64,000 nt of DNA from Epichloe hybrida. Lineage: Eukaryota; Ascomycota; Sordariomycetes; Hypocreales; Clavicipitaceae. Both the position numbers and the translations under genes were made by a program. A model generated the notes under the pieces. The model was given only the letters and a program-made list of their open reading frames with translations, was not told the origin of the DNA and ran no database searches. Where the stretch lies: positions 3,658,001 through 3,722,000 of the forward strand of contig JAFEKR010000005.1 of the NCBI GenBank assembly GCA_019022495.1. The letters run 5' to 3'. This document shows positions 36,901-48,922 of the stretch, piece after piece (position 1 is the stretch's first letter; the number at the start of each line of letters is the position of its first letter).

Positions 36901-38893
36901 TACTAGGCCCCTTAAGAACCACAGGCCTCTTAGGGAGGTATTAGGGACCTTTTTCCTTCACTAAGGCCCTCTAACACCCCTAAATCTATTTCTTTAGATT
37001 TATAAGGGACCTAACCTAGGGCTATAGGCGTTGGAGAAGGGACTAAATCCCCTAAATCATCCCGTACGATTTCTTTAACATTATTATTATTTTCGTTGAT
37101 TTCAGCGATTTCGTCTAAATCAGAAGCCTAATCCGGCTTTTTAGAGGGAATTTGAACCTCTATAGGGTAGCTAATTGGGTAGCTATGACCCCTAAAGCTA
37201 GCATAGGTAAAAGGTTAGATATAATAAGATTTTTTACAGGGCCCTTTATGTAATATTGGTGTAGATTGGTTTTTAACGTGAAAGAAAAGACCATGTTTTT
37301 CTATATCTAGGGTAGTAATATAAGACCTATCTTTAAGATAAAGATAGTTTTTTATAAAGCAACCACTAGATATATAGTGAATAAAGCCACTAACTATATT
37401 AACATTAAGCTAAGGAAAATATAGAGCGTCCTTTAGCACTAGGTCCTATATTTATTAGGTTTCTTTTAATATAAGACCTTAAAAATAGCACTACCATGAC
37501 CCTTAGGATAAATATGGCTACCACTAGTTATAATAGGGTTGGATTCCCCCTTCTTATAAGGGGTATAATCCCTAAAAACCTCCCTAGAATTAACTATATG
37601 TATGGTTAAACCTGTATTATATAATAGGGCCTTTTTTATGTCTTTACTATAATAATTAAAACCATTTAAGGTATTAATTTCTTGTTTTTTATTATCCGAA
37701 TTACTAGAGCTAGAATTAGAGCTACTATTGCTAGAGCTCTTATAACTAGTCTTGTAATTACTAGGTTTCTTATACGGATTAAGTGCTCCATTAGAAAGGT
37801 TGTAATTTCCTAGCATAAAAGAACCCTCTATAAGTTCTTTAGTATCCTTTTTATCTAATTTTTAACCCTTTTACTTCTTTTTCTTCTTATTAAAATTAGA
37901 AGAGCCCTTATTTTCTTTAGAGCCTTCTTTCTTCTTTTTCTAACCTTTAGGGGCTTTTTCCTTGTCTTTAGCACCCTTTTCTAGGTCTTTAGCCCTATAA
38001 TTTAGGGCTTTAGATACTGTAAATGATTTATACCTTTGTTTAGCTAGAAGGTTTACTATTAGAAATTAAAGATTTAGGGCATCTAGGGGAGCCCCTATAG
38101 CCCTATTTGTACGCATGCTAAATCGTTGCCTCTTAGCTCACTAAGGGAAGGTTAATTTTAGGGATTGAAGATATTAATTAACCTAATCTATAGGATTAAT
38201 TAGGACTGCTAAAATTAATAATCTAGCTAGTAGATTATTAAAGACTGCATTAAAGGCTTCTAAAGTCCCCTTATAACCATGAAAATTTAGGTTATGAAAT
38301 TCAGAATATAGGGGCTCTCTCTGGATTTTAACGCTATGTGAATATTGCCTAATAAGTAACTTATAGGCTTCTTTAGGTGATTTTTGCTAAGTTATAGCGG
38401 CTTAGGGGCCTTCCGTATAACTATCCCTTAGTAACATAAGGATAATAGCTTGGTTAGCGTCCCCTAGCACCCTAGAAATATCCGGATTATCTAGAAAATT
38501 AGGCATGCCTAAAGCTCTAAATTGGATAGCTAGGGCTTATTTCTATTAATCGAAATTTTCAGCTCCTTTAAGCTTAGTAGTCTTAGGGAAGCTATAAACC
38601 CTCTTATTAAATTCCTTAATAATTGAATTATTAAAGGTAGCTTGTATAAAGCTAGATTTAGGTGCCTTTTCTTAAACAGGCTGCTAAACTTACTGCTAAC
38701 TAGCGGGCTTAGTAGCTTTCACACCCTCTATGCCTCTATTATTAACAGCTATAGTTAAAGCTTCTATTTTATATAATAATAGATTAATAGCATCTTGTTG
38801 CTTAATAACCTGCTCTTTTAGCTAATTATTTAGAACCTCTTGCGAACTAAGATTAGGGGTAGAAGACCCCTAATCTTGTTAATTGGTATCTAT
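33960..38893 (-). pseudogene. Copia A gag-pol polyprotein
   Basis: Minus-strand frame, 38893 to about 33960. It begins at ATA (probably ATG before RIP), then DTN.QD.GSSTPNLSSQEV. Gag covers about 38890-37820, with a Lys-rich tail. Protease near 37590 shows NTGLTIHIVN (usual D-T/S-G). Integrase, about 36640-36230, includes SPYIYKQNRLAERS (usual PQQNGVAER) and HFNRGQE (usual D-N-GGE), so a catalytic Asp is lost. Reverse transcriptase, about 35460-34700, includes YKA.LITKGF, FIRAFLNSKL and an intact YMDD (34879-34890). RNase H, about 34350-33980, shows YNSDFIGDKKTSKL and later LEAKANAICK. The longest stop-free pieces are 116 codons (37466-37816) and 93 codons (34284-34565). Confidence 0.9.
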
Positions 38894-38896
38894 CTT

Positions 38897-39262
38897 CTAA
38901 TTTTATAGAAGGGAAGTCTTTTATTTATACTAAAATTCCTTTTTATAGAAGGGAAAAGCTTCTATCCGCGCTAGATTTCCTTTTTATAGAAGGGAAAAGC
39001 TTCTATCCGCGCTAGATTTCCTTTTTATAGAAGGGAAAAGCTTCTATTCTCACTAAATTTCCTTTTTTATAGAAGGGAAAAGCTTCTATTCCTACTAAAC
39101 TTCCTTTTTATAGAAGGGAAAGCTTTTGTATTGCTTATGCGCTTCCTGTTTTATAGAAGGGAAGTCTTTTATAACTATAATAATTCCTTTTTTATAGAAG
39201 GGAATAGCTTTTATCTCGCGGGTTCTTCCTGTTTTATAGAAGGGAAGTCTTCTATAACTATA
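38897..39262. repeat. 41-bp hairpin-forming repeats in the Copia A leader
   Basis: About nine head-to-tail units containing TTTTATAGAAGGGAA and often AAGCTTCTAT, spaced about 41 bp. Many units can form a stem of TAGAAG with CTTCTA. The array lies between the 5' LTR and the gag start on the minus strand, i.e. in the 5' untranslated leader of the retrotransposon RNA. Confidence 0.9.
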
Positions 39263-39320
39263 CGTAAAGTGCACTAGAAAGAATTTTATAGTGATAGGCT
39301 AGGCTTATAACCTATTAAAA

Positions 39321-40129
39321 TATAGGGAGCTAGTTGCTAGCTAGTAACAGCTATATAAGTGTAGCTTTTACGGTTAGGGACTAATAGAGCTACTACGTTA
39401 AATATTTAACGTAACGCAACGGAAGGTTTTAGTAGTTATTAACTAATTAAATTTAATCTAGATAACTTTTATAATATCTTATATACTAATAGAATTAATT
39501 TTAGTGATGTTATATAGGCAATGTGGCTGTTAGATTAAGAGGTCTAGCTATCTAGCTAGGTTAAAAAGATCTTCTTTCTCTTATATACCTACTAACTGTA
39601 TTAGTGAATCTAGACTACTAAAGAGGTCTTATAGGCTACTTTTTATTTTCCGTAAAATTCATTTGTATATAAAATCCAAAAAATCAACTCACCACTATAC
39701 AAACTAGTAACCTATATGCACTAAATTTTAGTCTAAAAAATATTCCTATATAAAATAAAAGCCTTATCTTCTAGCTTTAATTTGCTATATATAAGACTTT
39801 TATATAACCTCTAGTTAAGGAGAAAATCGCTGTTAAAGATAGCTATAGGGTAACCTGCTTACGTCACCCTAGCTTACCTAATTACTAGTAGCGCTGCAGT
39901 TGTGGCTACGCTTATAGCCACAACGTAATTAAATAATCCACAATTAATAATTAATTTGGATTAGTTATCTATATGGTTAGTTGCAGCTGTTAATAGCTGC
40001 GACGTAGCTATTAATAGCTACCTTCGTGACTGTTAACAGCTACAGTGCAGCTGTTAGGCTTGCAATGCAAGCTAGTAATAGAAAGGTCCTTTAACTAGAA
40101 AGGGCTAAAAATAGGTCTTATTTTTAACA
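39321..40129 (-). repeat. Copia A 5' LTR
   Basis: Pairs with 32899-33707 over its whole length. Here TGTAGG is TATAGG, and mutations are distributed differently: this copy keeps GCGCTGCAGTTGTGGCTACG, which the other has as GCGCTGTAGTTATAGCTACG, while the other LTR keeps the GC-rich outer end. Confidence 0.93.
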
Positions 40130-41852
40130 ATAAGTAAGGTTAGTATATAGAGTGTATATAAGTAAGGGTATAATAGGAGTATAAGTAAGGGAATAGTAAG
40201 TAAGGATAGTAATCCTAGTAAGATAAGGAATATTATTTCTAGCTAGGGGTTAGCTAGCTCTAGGGTTTCTAAGGGCATGTTTAAGAGAAAAACTTACTAA
40301 CCTTAACTTAAAGAGAAAATAGGTAAGTTACTAGTAATAATAAGAGAGAGAGTTATTACTTAACTTAGTGATTTAATAATAGTATTAGTTCTTACTATAG
40401 TAATAGAGAGTAAGCACCTAGATAAGGGTAGTAAACTATTTGTATATTTCTTTATATATAGTATTTAGGCTACTAATAACCTATTAGTTTTATTAGAATA
40501 AAATGCCTGTAACTTATTATATAAACTATGCTATACTATAACTAGCTAAAGGGCTAGTGCTAATAAAGGGAATAATATTAAGGCTAGTTATATTTATTAT
40601 AGGGGTATTTATAGCTAGAGATACCCTAAGAGCTAAGCATATAGGAGCTAGGTTAAACTATGCTTAGTTAAGGAGGGTATTCTAGTAACTAATAAGATAG
40701 TAATATCTTTATAATAAGATAGGTATTTTTTTCTTTATAGTTATAGTCTTAAGGACTCTAGGCTTAATAATATATATACCTATAGTGATTTTAGCCTTAG
40801 GATCCTTAAGAGCGCATTAGAGTTATAGGTTAGTAAATAGAAGCCTAGTATACTATATATAAGTAATATAATACTACTAATAAGGAGAATATAACTCCTT
40901 ACTTTAGGGGTAAATAATAGTTTAAGATACTAGTAATAAGAGCTTATTTAATATAAAGACTATAAGGACACTAGACTAATTTAAGTATAGTATACTATTT
41001 ATTATTAGAGTTTTCCTTTATAAGGTACTTACTAATAAAATAAGATAATAGTGTAGTAAAAGTAGCTATAGGAGTAATTACTAAAGCTATAGGAGTAAGG
41101 GTATTAGTTTAGTATTAAGGTATTTTAGTAAAGGAAATAATTATTTAGGAGGTAAGGACTAATAGGATAATAGGGAAGGTATAATAGGATTATAATAATA
41201 AAGGGATAGTATTATATAGAGAGAAAAGTAAGATAAGTATAAGCTAAAGTAAGATATTTATAGTAGAAGTTATACCTATATTAGGTATACTATAAATATG
41301 TAAGGGTAGGGCAATTATTTATAATAAAGAACCTATTAGTAAGGCAAATGTGTTATATATAATAGGTAAGGGTAAGGTAATTATTTATAATAAATATCCT
41401 ATTAGTAAGGTAAATGTGTTATATATACTATAAAATAACACTTAGAAGTAAGGGGGGGTTATTATAATAAATAATAAGGCAGTGAGGTAGGTGCCTATTA
41501 GATACTTTATAGATAGCTATTAGTAAGGATAGTTTTTATTATAATAACTAAGGGTATATATAATATAAGTGTTATGCATATTACTAGGGGATATTATAAA
41601 GGGGAGTTTATTAGTAATAGGTAAGTAAGGGTATATATAAGGGCTTAGGCTTTGCCTAAGCATTATTTATATAGTAGTTAGAGAGAGAAGTAGTAAAAGT
41701 AGTTAAGGTAAGGAAAGAAGGCTTATATAAGTAGCCTAGGGGGTATAAGGGGCACCACTAGGGATAGCCTCTTACCCTTTCTCCTTTCTCCTTAAGTCTC
41801 TTAATACTATGTTAACGCCCTATCGCAGTCGCCTAGGGGCTAGTCCATAACA
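40130..41852 (+). mobile_element. 3' fragment of a second Gypsy 2-family copy
   Basis: Collinear and highly similar to 26870-28592: the downstream coding-like frame, the 66-bp duplication, the polypurine tract and the LTR. It starts abruptly next to the Copia LTR. Differences from the first copy are mostly C/T and G/A, in both directions. The LTR is 41460-41852, 393 bp, ending GTCCATAACA. Confidence 0.88.
41460..41852 (+). repeat. Gypsy 2-family LTR, second copy
   Basis: Same length and ends as 28200-28592, including TAGGCTTTGCCTAA near 41647 and the conserved terminal block ACGCCCTATCGCAG near 41816. Confidence 0.87.
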
Positions 41853-42642
41853 CTAGTGCCTTAAGAAGCCCTTTAATAGCCGCTATAATCACAGTTAAGC
41901 TAGCTAGAGCAAGGTTATTAAATGCCATTTATTAGGGTTTTTAGGGAAATACTACTTTTACTAAAAGCTACACTATTTTGCTTACTAAATGCTTACATAG
42001 TAATGTAGAGTTTATTAAAGCTACTATAACCTAGCAAGGGAGGCAAATTTAGGGGCAGGTTTTCCGGATTTTTATTTATTATAATATAGGTTATAATGCT
42101 AATTAAAGGGAAAAGGCCTATTAAAAAATTCGTTAATTTTAGTGTTTAGTAACACTACTATATATTTGTACTATAAATGTACTGTGGCATGTGGCAGCGG
42201 GCCTAACTGCCGAAAAAGCAGGGCGGTGGGGATTTCTGCACACCTAGCAAAAAATCGCTACACCCCGAGCAATTCACATTATACTAACCCTAGTTATTTA
42301 GTAAATATAACATTCCCTAGGTGGTATTTTGCGCTAATAGCGTTAATACTACTAATGTATTTGCATTTTATAAGCTTCTAATTTTAGTTATTAGTCCTAT
42401 AGCTAGCTAGTCTATTCTTACTGTTATTTTAGCTATTATTACTTTTTACGTAACTTATTATTACTACATTACCTCCTATAAAATCCTTATAGTGTTAGAT
42501 TTACTAGTCTTAGTGTAAAACTCCCTTAAGTCTTATAGGTTCTCTAAAGATCCTAACTAGAGGTTATAAAATTTCTCTAAATATAGTAAGTTCCCTAAGA
42601 GTCCTAATTATAAGTCCTCTAGATGTAACTCTATTAGCTAGT
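41853..42642. other. Unassigned segment with a GC-rich island
   Basis: About 790 bp that matches no other repeat in the window. The island at about 42181-42262 (GGCAGCGGGCCTAACTGCCG and GCAGGGCGGTGGGG) is far GC-richer than its surroundings and shows few RIP-type changes. A + frame of 79 codons crosses it (42142-42381), with a hydrophobic C-terminal stretch (FALIALILLMYLHFI). There is no recognised domain or codon signature, so I do not call it a gene. The last bases TAGCTAGT form one side of the next element's target duplication. Confidence 0.4.
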
Positions 42643-44088
42643 CAGAGCATGTAATGTAATGTAATATTTGGGGTTTGGATGTAATATGTAATGTAATGTA
42701 ATGTAATGTGTAATGATTACACATTACAAATGTAATGTTAGGGTAAAATATAAGTGGGGTATATTAATATCTTGTAATATTCTTTAGATTTTTCTCTATT
42801 AACTTAATATTACTGTCTTTTATTATTGAAATTTAGTTATTTAGTTACAATTTTTTAATGTTTAAGCTTATTTAGACTAATAAGCTATTTATAGGTATAT
42901 AGTAGCTAAATATAGTATATTCTAATGCTAAACTATACTATTATTTTTTCTTTAAATTATAAAGCTTTTTTTAGTTAAGGAACTTTTTTTTAGATTTACT
43001 ATCCTTTTTAATATACTTTCTTTACTTAAAATATAATAATTACCCTAAAGAAATTTCTTTTTATTATATATAAATAAGATTAAAACTCTAATAATAATAT
43101 ATTTATATATATATACTTCTTATTATAAAAAAGAAATTTTAATATATATAATAAAGAAATTCCTAGCTATATAGCTATTTAAGTATAATTATAAGTAATT
43201 ATATTAACTTTTAAGGTTTTTTAAGCTAAAGAAAAAGTAAAAAACCTTAGGAAAGCTAATAAAAAAGGACTTAACTATTTTATAGTAAATATTTATAATA
43301 TTTATAATATATTTTTATTAATATTAAAGGTATTTAAAAATAAGCTTTAAAAGAAAGTTTAATAATATTTACTATCTTTAGCTTCCTTTCTTAGTTATAT
43401 AGTTTCTTCTAAAAGTAAGTCTAAAAGTAAGTCTTATTAATTATACTTTATATATAGTTATAGTTTCTTTACTTTACTATATAATCTAATCCTAGAAAAG
43501 AGATACTATAAAAGTAAGACTAAAAGTAAGTCTTATTAATTATAGCTTATATGTAATTATAATTTCTTTACTTTGCTATATAATTTAATCCTAGAAAACA
43601 GATATTATAAAAATAGGTCTAAAAGTAGGACTTATTAATCTTCCCTTATATGTAATTATAGTTTGTTTACTTTACTATATAATCTAATCCTAGAAAAGGG
43701 ATATTTTAAAAGTAAGTCTAAAAGTAATTATATTAATTATATTATAGCTAATACACTTAGTTATAGGGTTTTTTCTTTAAAATAAACCTAAGAGATAAGT
43801 TTTATTAGTTTTATTAATTATAATTTAGGTAAGAATAGTAGTAAGACCTTAGTTTAAATTTTTATAAACTTAATATAAACTTTTTAATAGTTAAATTATA
43901 TTTTTTACTATCTATATCTAATTATATAACGTTAATATTAAAAATTAAAAATAATTACAAATAATTACAAATAATTACATGTAATGTAATGTAATTATTA
44001 AGGGTAAGGTGTAATGTAATGTAATGTGTATTAAATACATTACATTACAAACATTACACAATGTAATGTAATGTAATGCAATGCTCTA
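42643..44088. mobile_element. Non-autonomous hAT (1.45 kb), TGTAATG subfamily
   Basis: Starts CAGAGCATGTAATGTAATG and ends GTAATGCAATGCTCTA (final G changed to A). The flanks share AGCTAGT (42636-42642 and 44089-44095), an imperfect target duplication of seven or eight bases. Both ends have TGTAATG arrays. Interior has about 100-bp units with AAAAGTAAGTCTAAAAGTAA and TAATCTAATCCTAGAAAAG (43400-43760). It is the uninterrupted relative of the element at 45430-59182. Confidence 0.85.
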
Positions 44089-44875
44089 AGCTAGTTAGGG
44101 GGTTTAGTACGCTAAATAGCAGTGTTATTTTTAGGATAGTTTTTAATCCCCTTTTCTTTATTATTCTTATCCTTATTTATGCTATTCTTAGTCCTAGTAG
44201 TTATTATGCTATAAGCAAGGCTAATGTCTTTGGATTATCCCTCTAATGCCTTACTGCCTTCTAATTTAGTAGATTTATTAAGAAAACCTTTAGATTTAGC
44301 TTTGTAAATGCATAATTTAACTTCCTTCTACGCAAGATATATAGCTTATAAATCTATTAGATTCTAGTGAATAAGTAGTTCTTAATATATTAGGGTTTCA
44401 TGTCTTTTAAGCACTTTATTATTAAATTTATCTTTTGTAAGTTTAATTAAATCTTCTTATTCCTTAGTTTTAATAAGTTATTATTTTTAGTACTTAAATG
44501 TAAGGTTTACTTTATTAAAAGCCTAAAACTAGTAAATAAGTTATAGTTTATTTTTAGTAACCAGGAAGTTAAACTAAATATCTATAAATTAACATTATAA
44601 GTAATTAGATTTAGATATATAGTTTTTGTTTCTAGGTTTCTAGAAGGGCGTAATAAAAGAATCTCTAATTACTACTAAATATTATATATAGGTTTAGTAT
44701 AATATAAGGCGAATCTATTAGAGGGGCTAATGGATTTGCTATTATAAGGTTATACTAAGTTTACTATAAGAGCTACTATTAGGTATAAGGTAAGATGTCT
44801 AAAGAAGGTTAATTCTTTCTATCTATGGTCTGAATCTAGTCTTATATGCACCTGCATTTAGCTCCGCCACGTAAC
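44089..44875. other. Unassigned AT-rich segment
   Basis: No domain recognised on either strand. It sits between a hAT right end and a fragment of Copia A pol. A short GC-richer bit near 44855-44872 (GCTCCGCCACGTAAC) precedes the Copia homology. Confidence 0.35.
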
Positions 44876-45429
44876 ACTAAGCCACTAGGGCTAGTAAAAT
44901 CCTCTAGCTAGGGGGAATGCTTATAGCTACAAAGGTCTCTAGATAATCTAGACCTTCGATTTGCATAAATCCCTTAGCAATAAGTTAGGCCTTATATTTT
45001 AAAGGATTATTTTCTTTATCCTTTTTAAGCTTATATATAAGCCTGTTTTTTAGTACTTTTTAGCCCTTAGGTACTTAGTCTTTCCCTATAAATTTAAAAG
45101 TACTAGCCTTTAGAAGCTATTTATATTCCTTATATATAGCTTCTATTTATTTATCCCTTTTAGGGCTAGATATAGCTTGTTTCTAGGTCTTAGGTTTAGG
45201 GCTATTAGGGTTATTTTCCTTTAGCTTCTCCTATACCTTAAAGTAAATTTCTTTTATAAAATCTAGAGAAGAAGAAGAACTAATATTAATATCTATAGGC
45301 TTAATATTAGGGTTAAAGTTAGTAATTTTGTTAAAATCCAGGTCTAGAGTTAAAATCTAATTTCCTAGTGAAGTTATAGGCATAGCCTTCTCTAAGGCCT
45401 CTAGAATTAGTTTCTTAAGGGGTTATATA
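44876..45429 (-). pseudogene. Copia A second copy, part 1 (reverse transcriptase start)
   Basis: Collinear with 35213-35755 of Copia A, covering the beginning of the reverse transcriptase and the linker before it. Landmarks include CTCTAGATAATCTAGACCTT and TTTTATAAAATCTAGAGAAG. It is interrupted at 45430 by a hAT whose target duplication is GTTATATA. The continuation is 59183-59641. Confidence 0.88.
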
Positions 45430-46116
45430 CAGAGCATGTAATGTAATGTAATGTAATGTAATATCTGGGGTTTGGATGTAATGTGTATGTAATGTAATGT
45501 AATGTGTAATTATTACACATTACATTACATTACATTACAATACATTACATTCATTACAAATGTAATGTTAGGGTAAAATATAAGTGGGGTATATTAATAT
45601 CTTATAATATTCTTTAGATTTTTCTCTATTAACTTAATATTACTGTTTTTTATTATTATAATTTAGTTATTTAGTTATAATTTTTTAATGTTTAAGCTTA
45701 TTTAGACTAATAAGCTATTTACAGGTATATAGTAGCTAAATATAGTATATTCTAATAATAAACTATACTATTATTTTTTCTTTAAATTATAAAGGTTTTT
45801 TTAGTTAAAGAACTTTTTTTTTAGATTTACTATTCTTTTTAATATACTTTCTTTACTTAAAATATAATAATTACCCTAAAGAAATTTCTTTTTATTATAT
45901 ATAAATAAGATTAAAACTCTAATAATAATATATTTATATATATATATTTCTTATTATAAAAAAGAAATTTAAATATATATAATAAAGAAATTCCTAGCTA
46001 TATAGCTATTTAAGTATAATTATAGGTAATTATATTAACTTTTAAGGTTTTTATGCTAAAGAAAAAGTAAAAAACCTTAGAAAAGCTAATAAAAAAGGAC
46101 TTAACTATTTTATAAT

Positions 46117-46849
46117 ATATTCTTTACACTAGCTAGCTAACTATGTAGCTGTTCCTAGTACTCTATCCGCTTAGTTAAGAGGGAAAACCCTTTACTAGGA
46201 AGAAAAACCCCCTTACGTCTATTAACAGGCTAGCGCTAACCCTCTTCCAGGTCTACGACGCATTGGGTGTGATTAATTATAAGTGTTTAGTGCTAGCTTG
46301 CGCTAGCCTTATCCTAAAGAAATAAAAAAGAAAAGAAAAAGTGTGGTAGTAGTCCTAACTAGCTCCCTTTAGTGCTAGTCTAGTCCTACTTAGACCTAGC
46401 TCTGTGTCTCTTACTTTGCCCTAGGGCGTAGTAAATTTAGATTTATAATAATAATTTACTTTTTATTTGCTTTACTTCTAACTCTTCTAGTGCCTTACTT
46501 TTTAGCTAAATCTAACCTAGCACTAGTCTAGATATCTTATAAAGTCTAAGCACATGGTTTTATTTAATTATAGTAAGGGGTAGGTAATTTAGGCCTAGTG
46601 ACTAGGCGGTTTCGCTCCTAGATTAGTTATATGCTATTTATACGTTTGCTTATCTTATGCTTTGTTTTCTAGCTAATATTATAGTTAGTCCCCCCCCCCC
46701 CCTCTCTTAAGTATAAAAGAGGGCTCCTCCCCCCTTAAGGTTCTAACCTTTTTCCTCTTCTTATAACTAATTTCCTATAGGTTCTTTTCCTTCCTATCCC
46801 TTTTAGGAGCTATTTAAGGCTTCTCTAGTCTAGTGCTAGTTTAAATACT
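46117..46849. other. GC-richer leader segment inside the nested insertion
   Basis: Begins at the junction with the hAT sequence (CTATTTTATA ends at about 46116). No protein domain is clear. It includes a C13 homopolymer (46690-46702) and CT-rich tracts, with AGGCTAGCGCTAACCCTC near 46227. The composition is clearly less mutated than the flanking hAT sequence. Confidence 0.4.
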
Positions 46850-47752
46850 AATGTTTTATATAGAAAAACGCGCTATAATATTACTAAGCTCTATAAGTAC
46901 CCTATTTTTAGTGCTATTCTAGCTCTAATCTACCTAGGAACTTATAACCTTAAATAAGTATCTAAGGAAGTCCCTAACCTAGAAATAATTAGATTAGGTA
47001 AAGGCAAAAGGCCTAGAAGTAAGTCCTCTTTACCTTTATTTCGCCCTGTTTCTAGGTTTAACCTAGGGTAGCTAGGTAAGCTACGAGAGATCTAGTGTGT
47101 GTCCTATAAGATATAATCCATTAAAAATAAGGGCTATTAGTGCTATAATGTTATTAGTAAGTTAGTTTGTTTCTAGTCTAGGGGCAGGGCTAATTTACAT
47201 ATAAAGGGGTGATATCTAACGCCTGTTTTAATTATTAGGTTTGCAATTACGTATGTGTTAAGGTAATGTTAACTCCTATGCCTATTCTAAGCCTACTCTA
47301 GTGCTAATCCGCTTATAGCTAAATGTCGCTAGCTAGCGAGAGGAATATTAGTGGTTAGTTAAGACCTAGGCTAGCATAGTTACTAGGAGTAATGTAAGTG
47401 GTTTTACTCTAGCTTAGTAGTGGCTTTATTCTATGGCTAACTTTAATTATTTAGGCCCTAGAGGACTATATAGCTTAGGTTAAGAAACTCTATACTAAAA
47501 ACTACACTAAGAAGAAATAGGGTGCCACTATAGCAGGCCTAGACCTAGCTAGGTCTAGGTTTGTAAAGGAATAATATAATAAGGTTATCTTTTAGCTTTA
47601 GTAGCTTAATGCCTAAGCAGCAGAGATAAACTAGCTCCTAGCCACTAGCCTATTAGCTAAGGGTAAGAGTAAGGTAATAGAGAATATAATCCCTATTCCT
47701 AAGGAGGAATAGGGCTAATTCTAGGTTAGTAAAGGGGTAGTAGCGGGCTAGT
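46850..47752 (+). pseudogene. Cys-rich, intron-containing frame, + strand
   Basis: A coding-like + frame in a region otherwise occupied by a minus-strand LINE. The first part (about 46853-47200) includes RKTRYNITKLYKYPIFSA, RLGKGKRPRSKSSLP and then CVSYKI...CYNVISKLVCF, suggestive of a zinc-binding Cys cluster with some Cys changed to Tyr. A plausible 61-bp intron lies at 47394-47454 (GTAAGT donor, GCTAAC branch site, TTAG acceptor). The following exon reads ALEDYIA.VKKLYTKN and ends near LAKGKSKVIENIIPIPKEE at about 47710. The exon 1 frame nearest the junction is uncertain. I do not recognise the family; a retroelement gag-like or other repeated fungal gene is possible. Stops are TAG/TAA at probable Gln sites. 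Confidence 0.5.
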
Positions 47753-48349
47753 GTAAAATAATACCTATAGCTTTTTAACTTAAAATTAATCTAATAACTA
47801 TTCTAAACCTATAGTCTTCCTATTATAGTGTGATTTTGCCTTATGTCTAGCCTGCCTCTGTGGCTACACTGTTTTACCTAGTGCCTCTCTTTAGTTATTT
47901 ATAGTGTCTGTTTATTAGTTAGTTTAGTTACCTCTAGGGCGGCCTAGATCCTCCCCTAGTTTGCGTTAACTAAAGGCTAGGTCTTATGCTAATGTGTAGT
48001 ATTAGAGTCTTCTTATACTAAGGAACTACTTTGTAATATATCTTACCTTTAGGGGATTATCTAGGGCTAGCCTTACCTCCTGTGCGTCTCTAGGCTATCT
48101 TGTTTAGGGGCGTCTGTGGTTATAGTTAGCGTAGTTAATAATTATATAGTACTAGTCTTTAACTACATAACTGTAGCCAGAGCATTGCAATACAATACAA
48201 TACATTACACAATACAATACATCTAAAATTTTACAATACAATACAATACATGTATTATTTGTATTGTTTTGTATTTTTTTTTTCTTTTTTTTAGTTTTAA
48301 GCTAAATTCCTTTATTATAAGGTATATATAGTTTATTTAATACCTTTTA

Positions 48350-48480
48350 ATAGCTTATAATACTCTATAATAGCTTATAATAGCTTATAATAGCTTATAA
48401 TAGCTTATAATAGCTTATAATAGCTTATAATAGCTTATAATAGCTTATAATAGCTTATAATAGCTTATAATAGCTTATAA
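48350..48480. repeat. Decamer array TAGCTTATAA
   Basis: About thirteen 10-bp units, nearly perfect except at the first (TACTCTATAA). It is in the position equivalent to the arrays at 7202-7400 and 22190-22240. Confidence 0.93.
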
Positions 48481-48922
48481 TACATTATAAATTATGATAC
48501 ATTATAATAGGTTCTAATAGCTTATATATATATTACTTATATTGCTTATATAACTCAAAATATTATTAGTGTTAAAGTTTAATTAAAATTAAATGGTAAA
48601 TAAATAACTTATATATAAATATAAGTAAGTATAAGGAAATTACTATAAGAAATGCTATACTTTTTAATTACTTAGTATTTTAAGGTTTTTAAAAATATTA
48701 ATAAAATAAAATACTTTTCTTTTTTATGTTTTTTTAAAATAATAATAATAGTAATAATAATAGTAATAGTAATGATAATAGTAATAGTAATAATAATAGT
48801 AAAACTAATAGTAAAAATAATAGTAAAAATACTGTAAAATATAGGAAAACATTTATAAATATAAAAAAATTTATTAAGGGAAAACTAGACTAAACTAGGA
48901 AAAAACCCTTATAATAACCTAC

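Larger units (their letters stand above)
32899..40129 (-). mobile_element. Copia element A, full length (7.2 kb)
   Basis: Two 809-bp LTRs (32899-33707 and 39321-40129) flank about 5.6 kb of internal sequence with gag, protease, integrase, reverse transcriptase and RNase H in Ty1/Copia order on the minus strand. The polypurine tract is AAAGGGGG on the minus strand (33708-33715). It is one of the best preserved coding elements in the window but still has many TAG/TAA codons. The flanking 5-mers (TGAGA and ATAAG) do not match, and the two flanks are different Gypsy fragments in opposite orientations, so the locus was rearranged after or during insertion. Confidence 0.93.

Noticed and set aside
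42142..42381. 79-codon frame with a hydrophobic tail
   Set aside because: No homology recognised, no sign of frame conservation and no second copy. The frame is open mainly because it crosses a GC-rich island; kept only as a note in the region entry.
46690..46702. C13 homopolymer as a functional element
   Set aside because: Could be a simple slippage tract or a sequencing artefact; nothing nearby suggests a function.
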